Source of the DNA: Halorubrum rubrum | GTDB taxonomy: Archaea > Halobacteriota > Halobacteria > Halobacteriales > Haloferacaceae | NCBI RefSeq assembly: GCF_024494685.1 | Contig: NZ_JANHDM010000005.1 | Coordinates: 124,001-188,000 of the forward strand | DNA length: 64,000 nt | Direction: 5' to 3' | Shown: piece after piece, positions 35,788 through 42,844 of the stretch | Layout of the letters: each line of letters starts with the position of its first letter | Position numbering within the stretch: the first letter of the stretch is position 1 | Translations under genes and position numbers: made by a program | The notes under the pieces: model-generated | Seen by the model: only the letters and a program-made list of their open reading frames with translations | What the model was told of the DNA's origin: nothing | Databases searched by the model: none

Positions 35788-36705
35788 TCAGTCGGGGCCG
35801 TCGACTCGCGCCTGCTCGCCCGCCAGCATCTCGAGGACCTGCATCACGCCCGAGTTGTCGTCGCGGCCCATGTCGTTCTGGACCATGGACTTGTACAGCT
35901 CGTGGGCGAGTTCGGTCTGGGGCATCGGCGAGCCGAACGCCTCGCCGGCGTCCGTCGCGATCCGGAGGTCCTTGTACTGGTACTCGGCGAAGAAGCCCGG
36001 ATCGAACTCGCCGCGGATCATCGACTCGGCGCGGTTGTCGAGCGTCCAACAGCCCGCCGCGCCGCCGCTGATCGCGTCCACGACCGCCTCGAGGTCCGCG
36101 CCGGCGTTGTGCGCGAACACCAGCGCCTCGCTCACCGCGACCATCTGGGCGGAGACGACGATCTGGTTACACGCCTTCGTCGTCTGTCCGGCCCCGCTCG
36201 GCCCGCAGTGTGTCACCGTCTCGCCCATGACCTCGAGGGCGTCCACGTGCTCCGCGAGGACGTCCTCGTCGCCGCCGACCATGATCGAGAGGGTGCCCTC
36301 GATCGCGCCCGACTCGCCGCCCGAGATCGGCGCGTCGAGCGCGTCCACGCCCTCGTCGGCGAGCCGCTCGGCGACCGCCTCCGCGACCGTCGGCGAGATG
36401 GTCGAGTGGTCGACGAGGGTCATCCCGTCGCTCACGCCGTCGATCACCGGGTCGGGCTCGCCGCCCTCGCCGAGCACCACGTCCTCGACCGCGGGCGAAT
36501 CGGGCAGACAGAGGAAGACGACGTCGCTTCGCTCGGCGACGCCGGCGGGCGACCCGCCGTCCTCGCCGCCGTGTGCCACGAGTTCCTCGACCGGCTCGGC
36601 CGAGCGGTTGTGTCCGACGACGTCGTACCCCGCGTCGAGGAGGTTCTTCGCCATCGGCAGGCCCATGATCCCGAGTCCGACGAATCCGGCGGTCGCTGTC
36701 GACAT
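35788..36705 (-). CDS. Beta-hydroxyacid dehydrogenase (HIBADH / tartronate semialdehyde reductase family)
   Basis: The 305-residue NAD(P)-dependent dehydrogenase begins TAGFVGLGIMGLPMAKNLL (dinucleotide-binding Gly loop). The substrate-binding signature is DAPISGGESGAIEGTLSIM, and the catalytic Lys lies in GAGQTTKACNQIVVSAQM. Family substrates include 3-hydroxyisobutyrate, tartronate semialdehyde and succinate semialdehyde; the sequence does not distinguish these. The ATG at 36705 has TTTATGCCC 24-32 nt upstream. Confidence 0.9.
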   Translation of the reverse strand: MSTATAGFVGLGIMGLPMAKNLLDAGYDVVGHNRSAEPVEELVAHGGEDGGSPAGVAERSDVVFLCLPDSPAVEDVVLGEGGEPDPVIDGVSDGMTLVDHSTISPTVAEAVAERLADEGVDALDAPISGGESGAIEGTLSIMVGGDEDVLAEHVDALEVMGETVTHCGPSGAGQTTKACNQIVVSAQMVAVSEALVFAHNAGADLEAVVDAISGGAAGCWTLDNRAESMIRGEFDPGFFAEYQYKDLRIATDAGEAFGSPMPQTELAHELYKSMVQNDMGRDDNSGVMQVLEMLAGEQARVDGPD

Positions 36706-36813
36706 ACTCCCTGTGTCGGAGAGGAGGGCATAAACCTGATCCCGGCGGTCGCGGTCGCCGGAAGTGTCCATTGCGGTTGCGTCGACCGTTCGCGGCTCGG
36801 CCGCCGGTCGCGG

Positions 36814-37557
36814 CTACACCGAGACGGTCGCGAGGTCGCTCTCCAGCCCCTCGACGAACTCGTTGTACGCCTCGACGAACCCCGCGAACGGCTCGGCGTA
36901 CTCGCGAACGTCGGCCGCGGAGGGAGCCTCGTACTGCGAGAGGAGGTAGAGCCCGCCGGAGCCGCCGACGCGGAGGTACGACACCGACCCCTCCTCCCAC
37001 TTGAGCTCCCACCGGTCCCCGCCGACGCGGGCGGTGAACGTCCCGTACTCGTCGCCCTCGTACCGGTACACCTCGCCCGCGATGACGCCGCAGGTCTCGC
37101 GGACCGAGTCGAGCACCCGATCGCGCTCGGCGACGACGCCGTCCGTCGAGGCGGGTTCCGGGAACTCCGCTGAGACCCCGTCGAGCACGCCCGACAGCGA
37201 GTCGACGTAGGCGTTCCAGGCGGCGACCATGTCCGGATAGTCCTCGAGGGCGGTCGAAAGCCCCGAGGGGTCCGGTGGCTGTTTCGTCGAGACGACGTAG
37301 GTGTCCGACCCGCGCTTGGGCGAGAACAACAGGAACTCCAGCTCGCCGGCCTCGTGTTTGACGGTCCACTCGCCGGCGTCGGTCTCCAGCGTCGTTCGGC
37401 CGTAGTCGCCGCCCTGGAGCTTCGCGAGCCGGTAGGCGATCCCGCCGGCGTGGTCGCGGACGGCGGCGACCAGCTCGTCGCGCCGGTCGGCTACCGCCTC
37501 CGCGTCGCGCACGTCGAGGTCGATGCCGAGCCCGGCGGTCTCGGAAGGGGAACTCAC
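36814..37557 (-). CDS. Uncharacterised haloarchaeal protein with an internal repeat-like domain
   Basis: The 247-residue soluble protein has stretches GEWTVKHEAGELEFLLFSPKRGSDTYVVS (N-half) and DRWELKWEEGSVSYLRVGGSGGLYLLSQY (C-half) that look like two copies of the same fold, each followed by a helix with F/Y-rich YxxFVxxYN. This suggests an internal duplication. No catalytic motif is seen. It is 45 bp upstream of, and antiparallel to nothing: the FtsZ-like gene precedes it in transcription order on the same strand (46-bp gap), so co-expression is possible. Confidence 0.7.
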   Translation of the reverse strand: MSSPSETAGLGIDLDVRDAEAVADRRDELVAAVRDHAGGIAYRLAKLQGGDYGRTTLETDAGEWTVKHEAGELEFLLFSPKRGSDTYVVSTKQPPDPSGLSTALEDYPDMVAAWNAYVDSLSGVLDGVSAEFPEPASTDGVVAERDRVLDSVRETCGVIAGEVYRYEGDEYGTFTARVGGDRWELKWEEGSVSYLRVGGSGGLYLLSQYEAPSAADVREYAEPFAGFVEAYNEFVEGLESDLATVSV

Positions 37558-37602
37558 GACCGGAACGGGGCAACGAACGGGGTTAACCGGTTCGGTCGGA
37601 GA

Positions 37603-38760
37603 CTACTCGGTCCGGTCCGGGATCGACGCGCGGATCTCGCGGACCCGCTCCGGCTCGTCGATCCCCGACCGCAACACGATCGCGAACACCGCCTCGCCGT
37701 CGGGGACCGGGGCGTCCCCGCTCAGGATCGCCCCGGAACCGGTCTCCTCGGCGAGCCACCGCCGCCCCTCCGCGATCGCCTCCCGGTTGAGCCAGGCGGG
37801 CGGCCCGCCGACGACGAGCAGGGTTCGGTCGGCGCGACCCTCGGGAACCTCGATCGTGTTCTTCCCGCGGGTCGCCTTCCGGATGGCCGTCTCGACGGCC
37901 GACACCGCGGCGCTCGTGTCCACCTTCTCCGGCTCCGAGGAGCCGAACAGCCCGAGCCCGAACCGCGACTCCGCCTTCGGGGGCTCGACCTCCTGGCTCG
38001 CATAGCCCAGCGCCGCGATCTCCCCGTCGTCGCCGACCGCGCGGGCGACGTCGCTGGCGTCGAGCACCTGCTGGGGGGTGACGGTACTCTCGTCGGTCTC
38101 GCCGGCACCGAACAGCGCCGCGATCCGGTCGGCGACGATCCCGTTCACCCGGTCTCGGGCGTCGGCGATCGTCTCGCCACGGCGCAGCCACGCGTCCGTG
38201 TCGAACGGGAGGACGGCGGCCGTCCGCTCCGAGAGCGCCCCCAGCGTCCGGGCCGCGTTGCGCTCCGCGAGGGGTCGTCGCGGGCCTGACCCGTCGTCGG
38301 CTTCACCCGGCGGAGACGCGTCCGCCTCCGCGTCCGGATCGCTCTCGGCGGACGTCGGGAGGACGGCGAAAGAGTACACCGGCGCGTCGTAGAGGGTCTC
38401 GAGCTCCGCGGCGAGCGCCGGGGCGACCCCGCCGCCGGCCGCGCCGCCGACGCCGACGACGAGGACGAACGCCTCCGCGAGCGACGGGCGCTGGTCGTCG
38501 AGCGCGCGACCGAGCTCGCTCGCGTGGACCTCGCCGAGCTCCCGACCGGCGTGGAGGTCGCCGTCGAGCCCGTCGCCGCCCGCGGCGTCCCCGAACCGGT
38601 ACCGCCGCTCCTCGCCGAGCGCCCCGAGCGAGTCGAGCGCCGCCATGTCCGTGTCGAACGCGGAGACGCCGTGAAGGAAGGGCTCCCCGTCGTGGTCGGC
38701 CGCGAGCCGGTCCGCGATCCGGCCGCCCGCGCCGCCGAGGCCGATGACGTGTACGCGCAT
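37603..38760 (-). CDS. Divergent tubulin/FtsZ-superfamily GTPase (CetZ-like)
   Basis: 385 residues. The nucleotide-binding N-terminus MRVHVIGLGGAGGRIADRL matches FtsZ/CetZ loop T1. The T4 glycine loop reads VVGVGGAAGGGVAP (about 102-115) where FtsZ has GGGTGTG, so the usual Thr/Ser is replaced. A T7-like VTPQQVLDASDVARAV lies before the C-terminal domain, which has TLLVVGGPPAWLNREAIAEG as in FtsZ-type C-terminal domains. It is probably a cytoskeletal or regulatory GTPase rather than the main division FtsZ. Its TATA element (CATAAATCC) overlaps the stop codon of the upstream gene. Confidence 0.85.
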   Translation of the reverse strand: MRVHVIGLGGAGGRIADRLAADHDGEPFLHGVSAFDTDMAALDSLGALGEERRYRFGDAAGGDGLDGDLHAGRELGEVHASELGRALDDQRPSLAEAFVLVVGVGGAAGGGVAPALAAELETLYDAPVYSFAVLPTSAESDPDAEADASPPGEADDGSGPRRPLAERNAARTLGALSERTAAVLPFDTDAWLRRGETIADARDRVNGIVADRIAALFGAGETDESTVTPQQVLDASDVARAVGDDGEIAALGYASQEVEPPKAESRFGLGLFGSSEPEKVDTSAAVSAVETAIRKATRGKNTIEVPEGRADRTLLVVGGPPAWLNREAIAEGRRWLAEETGSGAILSGDAPVPDGEAVFAIVLRSGIDEPERVREIRASIPDRTE

Positions 38761-38784
38761 ACCTTGCGGTCGGCGAACGGGGAT

Positions 38785-40014
38785 TTATGACCTTCGGCCG
38801 CCCGCGGGGCGGTCGCGGTCGCCGGGGACGCCCGGCCAGTCGTCGTCGTCCCGGCGGGGACCCGACCCGCCGGAGGCCGCGGACGCGTCGCTGCCGGAGA
38901 CCGTCCACTCGAACTCGTCGAGGCGGCGCTGGCCGTCCGGGAGCCGCTCCGCGGGGTCCTCCGGCTCCACGCCGAGCAGGCGAGGCAGCGCGGTGTCCCC
39001 GAACGTCAACACGAGCACCAACACGATCGGCGCGAGAAAGAGGCCGTGGAAGCCGAACACGACCGGGCCGAAGATGTACGCGAGCATCAACAGTCCGACG
39101 TGGGTCGTCTTCCCGCTGAAGTACGGCCGCAACACGATGTCCGGGATCGTGTCCACGACGACCACCACCACGACGAGGAACCCGACGACGTACGCCAACA
39201 GTCCGGTGTCGTTCCCCATGATCGCCGGAACCGCGGTCGCCGCGGCCAACGGCAGGTAGACGATCTTCATGCCGATGACCGGGATCAGGCTCGCGATGCC
39301 CGTGAGCGCCCCCGCCAGCGTCGGGTACGGAACGGCGACGGGCTCGGGGGCGACGACGTTGTAGCCGGTGTACGTCGCGATCGCGATGATCGATATCGCG
39401 ATGACGTTGAGCAGGTTCCCGTACAACACCGCCTCCAGCTCCGCGTCGGCCGCCTCGAAGTACTCTCGGACGATCGCGTCGTCGTCGAACCGGAGCACCC
39501 ACTCGTGGAACTTCGAGCCGTCGAGGAGCAGGTAGTAGGTGACCACGACGGTGATGAGCAGGTTTAACAGCAGCCCCGAGACCGTGTTCGTCAACAGCGT
39601 GGCGTTGTCGAGGAGGAAGTCGATCAGCGGGTCGAACTGGCCGGACCGATACGCCTCGACGACGTTTCCGAGCGAGAGGTTCGACAGCTCCGTCAGCCGC
39701 TGTACCCACTGGTTGCCCGACCCGAGCGTCTCGGCGAGCGGGAACTCCTCGAGGAACCGCCGCGTCTCCACGACCAACAACACCACCGCGGCGCTCAAAA
39801 GCAGGATGAGCGGGACGGCGATCACCGAGAGCGCCGTCACCGCCCGGACCCGCGGAGGGAGCCGGAGCCGCTCGAGGTCGTGATAGAACCGGCGGGTGGA
39901 GTAGTAGAGGAAGACGGCGACCGTGAGGGCGGCGACGAAGCGGTAGGCGATGTAGCCGGCGATGAGCGCGACCGTGAGACCGAAGAGGGCGACGACGAAA
40001 CGCTTCTCGTCCAT
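38785..40014 (-). CDS. AI-2E family (PerM-like) membrane transporter
   Basis: The 409-residue protein has about eight hydrophobic segments: two or three at the N-terminus, a long amphipathic extracellular segment (about 80-150) and a cluster from about 155 to 345. This is the pattern of the AI-2E/PerM family, whose members export small molecules or act as Na+/H+ antiporters. Family stretches visible include LLLDGSKFHEWVLRF and AYIFGPVVFGFHGLFLAPIVLV. The last 60 residues are a polar, acidic tail. TTTATGTTCC about 25 nt upstream of the ATG suggests a leaderless RNA. Confidence 0.88.
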   Translation of the reverse strand: MDEKRFVVALFGLTVALIAGYIAYRFVAALTVAVFLYYSTRRFYHDLERLRLPPRVRAVTALSVIAVPLILLLSAAVVLLVVETRRFLEEFPLAETLGSGNQWVQRLTELSNLSLGNVVEAYRSGQFDPLIDFLLDNATLLTNTVSGLLLNLLITVVVTYYLLLDGSKFHEWVLRFDDDAIVREYFEAADAELEAVLYGNLLNVIAISIIAIATYTGYNVVAPEPVAVPYPTLAGALTGIASLIPVIGMKIVYLPLAAATAVPAIMGNDTGLLAYVVGFLVVVVVVVDTIPDIVLRPYFSGKTTHVGLLMLAYIFGPVVFGFHGLFLAPIVLVLVLTFGDTALPRLLGVEPEDPAERLPDGQRRLDEFEWTVSGSDASAASGGSGPRRDDDDWPGVPGDRDRPAGGRRS

Positions 40015-40068
40015 GCGTGGACGTGTTCGACCCGGAACATAAACGATGTGGACGGTTCGAGATCCGCT

Positions 40069-41172
40069 TCAGTTTCCCGGAGGCTCCGTCGCGAGGCCGT
40101 CGGTCGTCCCGTCCGGCCGATCGCCGGTCGCTCCGTCGGGTCGGTCGTTTTTCGCTCCGTCGGGTCGGTCGTTTTTCGCTCCGTCGGGTCGGTCGTCGGC
40201 CGTCGATCCGGGGGCCGCTCCTCGCGCGCCCCTGCCGCCGTGTGACGCCAGTCGCTCCTCGACGACGCGGTCCTGTCTGTCCAGCTGCTCGCGGTGGAGG
40301 GAGAGGATCATGTCGGCGAGCACGCCGAACACGAGCAGCTGCATCCCGAGGATGATCGCGCCGGTCGCGGCCACCGCGATTATCTCGTGGCCGACCTCGA
40401 AGACGATCCAGCGGTAGAGGACGAACGCGGCCATGAGCACCCCGGCGGCGGTCGAGACCGTTCCGACGCTCCCGAAGTAGAAGAGCGGGTTGTTGGTCTT
40501 CGCCTTCCGGTACAACTCGAGGAAGATCACGCCGCCGTCGCGGACCGGGTGGAGGTTCGTCGAGGAGCCGTCGGGACGCGGCCGGTAGGTGACGGGGACG
40601 ACCGCCACGGTCACCCGCTGTTTCACGCACTCGACGGCCATCTCGGTCTCTACGCCGAACCCGTCGGCGGTGAGGTTGAGCCGGCCGAACGACTCGCGGG
40701 TGAACGCCCGATACCCCGAGAGGATGTCCCGGTAGTCCTCGCCGTGGATCGCGCGGAACGCCCCGTTGATGATGCGGTTTCCGAGCCGATTCAGCCGCGT
40801 CATCGCGCCGGGACGCATGTCGGCGAAGCGGTTCCCGATGACGTGGTCGGCCTCCCCCTCGAAGAGCGGCGTCAACATCGCCTCGGCGTCCGCCGCGTCG
40901 TAGGTGTCGTCGGCGTCGGCCATCAGGACGTAGGGCGCGTCGACGTGGTCGCGGACGGCCTCGCGTATCGCCTGACCCTTGCCCTCGGCGGACTGGACGA
41001 CGACGCGTGCGCCGGCCTCGCGGGCGAGCTCGCGGGTGCCGTCCGTCGACCCGCCGTCGATAACGAGGACCTCCCGGAGTCCCGCCTCCCGGAACGAGGA
41101 GACCACGGTGCCGACCGTCTCGGCCTCCTCGAAGGTGGGCAACAGGACGCAGACGTCGTCGAAGTCGCTCAT
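40069..41172 (-). CDS. aglJ: AglJ-type dolichyl-phosphate hexosyltransferase (GT2)
   Basis: 367 residues. An N-terminal GT2 domain has VCVLLPTFEEAETVGTVV, VIDGGSTDGT, YVLMADADDTYD (metal-binding DxD-like) and DILSGYRAFTRESF. Two C-terminal membrane helices (about 245-305) follow. This matches AglJ, which in Haloferax volcanii adds the first hexose to dolichol phosphate for N-glycosylation of the S-layer protein. The protein then has a disordered tail with DRPDGAKN-type octapeptide repeats. The ATG at 41172 begins the GT2 domain. A GtrA/VTT/sulfatase-like group just upstream supports a surface-glycan role. Confidence 0.85.
   Translation of the reverse strand: MSDFDDVCVLLPTFEEAETVGTVVSSFREAGLREVLVIDGGSTDGTRELAREAGARVVVQSAEGKGQAIREAVRDHVDAPYVLMADADDTYDAADAEAMLTPLFEGEADHVIGNRFADMRPGAMTRLNRLGNRIINGAFRAIHGEDYRDILSGYRAFTRESFGRLNLTADGFGVETEMAVECVKQRVTVAVVPVTYRPRPDGSSTNLHPVRDGGVIFLELYRKAKTNNPLFYFGSVGTVSTAAGVLMAAFVLYRWIVFEVGHEIIAVAATGAIILGMQLLVFGVLADMILSLHREQLDRQDRVVEERLASHGGRGARGAAPGSTADDRPDGAKNDRPDGAKNDRPDGATGDRPDGTTDGLATEPPGN
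40106..40196. repeat. 24-bp tandem repeat at the aglJ 3' end
   Basis: Perfect units at 40130-40153 and 40154-40177 and a partial third to about 40195, with a degenerate unit on the left. In frame on the minus strand each encodes the octapeptide DRPDGAKN or a variant. Confidence 0.88.
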
Positions 41173-41262
41173 CGTCCGGGCGATGTCGGCCGAGTCGCTA
41201 AACTCTGTCCCTCCGATCGCGAACCCCGGACGGGTCCGCGGTCGCAAAACGCGGGGTGACCC

Positions 41263-41287
41263 ATACGCTCATGTATCCCTTGTACAT
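41263..41287. promoter_or_regulatory. Overlapping inverted repeats upstream of the 126-residue protein gene
   Basis: ATGTA (41271-41275) and TACAT (41283-41287) are inverted around 7 bp; ATAC (41263-41266) and GTAT (41273-41276) form a second, overlapping dyad. They lie 11-35 nt before the ATG at 41298, where TATA or operator sequences would be expected. Confidence 0.4.
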
Positions 41288-41297
41288 ACGTGGTAGC

Positions 41298-41678
41298 ATG
41301 CCACAGGCGCTCGAAGAACACACCGAGGAACTGCTCAGCGCGGCCCGGACGGCGACGGGGGACGAGCTCCGGAGCCTCACGTACTTCACCGAGGAGGACG
41401 TCGAGCAGCTCTACCTGCGGAGCGATCTGAGCCGGACCGCCGACCTCGTCGGGTTCGCCGAGAGCGAGCGACACGGCTTCCACGCCCAATCGCTGTACGC
41501 CAACACGCAGCTCGGCGACTACTTCTTCACCGTCCGGGTGTTCGAGAACGGCTACCTCACCCGCGTCATCGCCAACGACCACGGGGTCTGGGTGACGACC
41601 GACTCGATGGAGATCGACCGCTTCGAGGAACTCGCCAGCGCGCTCGCGGAGATCCTGCGCTCGTTCGACCCGGTTTGA
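41298..41678 (+). CDS. Uncharacterised 126-residue haloarchaeal protein
   Basis: A small soluble alpha/beta protein: helix ALEEHTEELLSAARTATG, then YFTEEDVEQLYLRSDL, a hinge, and a strand-rich YFFTVRVFENGYLTRVIANDHGVWVTTD followed by a terminal helix. The composition is like small haloarchaeal proteins of unknown function; no motif identifies an activity. The ATG at 41298 was chosen over one 14 codons upstream because the latter lies inside the dyad-containing promoter region. The last codons and stop are amplified as a 27-bp tandem repeat. Confidence 0.8.
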   Translation: MPQALEEHTEELLSAARTATGDELRSLTYFTEEDVEQLYLRSDLSRTADLVGFAESERHGFHAQSLYANTQLGDYFFTVRVFENGYLTRVIANDHGVWVTTDSMEIDRFEELASALAEILRSFDPV

Positions 41679-41810
41679 GTTTTCCGCTCGTTCGACCCGG
41701 TTTGAGTTTTCCGCTCGTTCGACCCGGTTTGAGTTTTCCGCTCGTTCGACCCGGTTTGAGTTTTCCGCTCGTTCGACCCGGTTTGAGTTTTCCGCTCGTT
41801 CGACCCGGTT
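41658..41810. repeat. 27-bp tandem repeat that includes a stop codon
   Basis: Five full copies starting at 41658, 41685, 41712, 41739 and 41766, plus an 18-bp sixth (41793-41810). The first copy holds the last codons and TGA of the upstream gene; every full copy carries TTTGAGTTTTCC, so a T-run is repeated five times. The units look identical. No unique spacers separate them, so this is not a CRISPR array. Confidence 0.95.
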
Positions 41811-41834
41811 CGATCGGCTTTCGGACGCGACGAC

Positions 41835-42419
41835 TCAAAGCACCGTGAAGAGCCCGCCGACGAACGCGACGGTGACGACGAGCCGGCCGAGGCTCCCGAG
41901 GAACGTCGCCACGGCGAACCGGGTGTAGTCGCGCTCGAGGACCGCGAACGCGTAGATGGAGATGGTGTCGGGGAAGAACGGAACCGACAGCGCCATCGCG
42001 AGGCCGCCGTAACCGTACCGCTGGGCGATCTCGACCGACCGCTTCTCCGACCACTCCATGACGTTCCACCGCGAACGCCGGAGCCACCGGACGACCGGAC
42101 CGGACCGTTTGACCTCCTGGCCGATGTGGAACGCGAACAGGCTGCCGACCGCCTTCCCGGTCGCGCTGACGAGCATGATGCTCCCGAGGTGCGCCCACGG
42201 CGGAAGCCCGAGGTCGATCGGCGCGACGAGGACGACCTCGCTCGGGCCGGGGAGCGCGAACGCGATCAGAAACGAGTACACGAAGATGACGCCCATGCCG
42301 GGCCAGCCCGTCGCCGACTCGACGAGCGACTCGAAGCCCCCAGCGAAAGCCGAGAGTACGCCGTCGACGGCGAGCGGGACGAGCGAGACGAGCGGGACGA
42401 GCGGCGTCACGGAGCTCAC
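41835..42419 (-). CDS. VTT/DedA-like membrane protein
   Basis: The 194-residue protein has about five hydrophobic segments and the family stretches FLIAFALPGPSEVVLVAPIDLG and ATFLGSLGRLVVTVAFVGGL. SNARE-associated/VTT (DedA superfamily) proteins are thought to be lipid-carrier flippases or lipid-homeostasis proteins. Its start overlaps the stop of the GtrA gene by 4 bp (ATGA), so the two are translationally coupled. In a glycan neighbourhood a role with polyprenyl lipids is plausible inference. Confidence 0.82.
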   Translation of the reverse strand: MSSVTPLVPLVSLVPLAVDGVLSAFAGGFESLVESATGWPGMGVIFVYSFLIAFALPGPSEVVLVAPIDLGLPPWAHLGSIMLVSATGKAVGSLFAFHIGQEVKRSGPVVRWLRRSRWNVMEWSEKRSVEIAQRYGYGGLAMALSVPFFPDTISIYAFAVLERDYTRFAVATFLGSLGRLVVTVAFVGGLFTVL

Positions 42420-42844
42420 GTGTCACCCCACGTCCAGCGAGCGTCAAGGACGTATCGGTAGAGCCCGCTGAGGAAGATCGCGACCGCGTTCGCGACGAGG
42501 TACATGACCTCCCCCCACTCGACGAGCGCGAAGAGGATGGCGAGCTGGATCGGGATCGCGGTGCCGCGAACCAGGTTGGTCTTGAGCAGCCCCGAGAGGT
42601 ACCCGATCCAGCCCGTGTTTCGCGAGGCGCGGAAGGTCCAGGCGTTGTTGAGGACGTACGAGAACACGATCGTGATCTCGATGGCGATCGTCGCACCGAG
42701 CAGGTAGTTCATCCCAGCCACGTCGACGAACAGCCACAGGAGCACCATCTGGATCGCCGACGCGACGAGCCCGACCGTGACGAAGCGCCGGAGCTGGACG
42801 GCGAGCGGCCCGTAGACGAGGCCGCGAAGGAACGACCGAACCAT
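42416..42844 (-). CDS. GtrA-family membrane protein
   Basis: The 142-residue protein has four hydrophobic segments (about 18-37, 42-62, 83-105 and 112-130), as in GtrA. Conserved GtrA-like features are LRRFVTVGLVASAIQMVLLWLF and FSYVLNNAWTFRAS. GtrA proteins are proposed to flip undecaprenyl- or dolichyl-phosphate-linked sugars. It starts directly after the stop of the sulfatase-like gene with no spacer and overlaps the VTT gene by 4 bp, forming a three-gene operon. Confidence 0.88.
   Translation of the reverse strand: MVRSFLRGLVYGPLAVQLRRFVTVGLVASAIQMVLLWLFVDVAGMNYLLGATIAIEITIVFSYVLNNAWTFRASRNTGWIGYLSGLLKTNLVRGTAIPIQLAILFALVEWGEVMYLVANAVAIFLSGLYRYVLDARWTWGDT

Noticed and set aside
41658-41810. 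CRISPR array
   Set aside because: The 27-bp units are directly adjacent with no unique spacers, and no cas genes are present.
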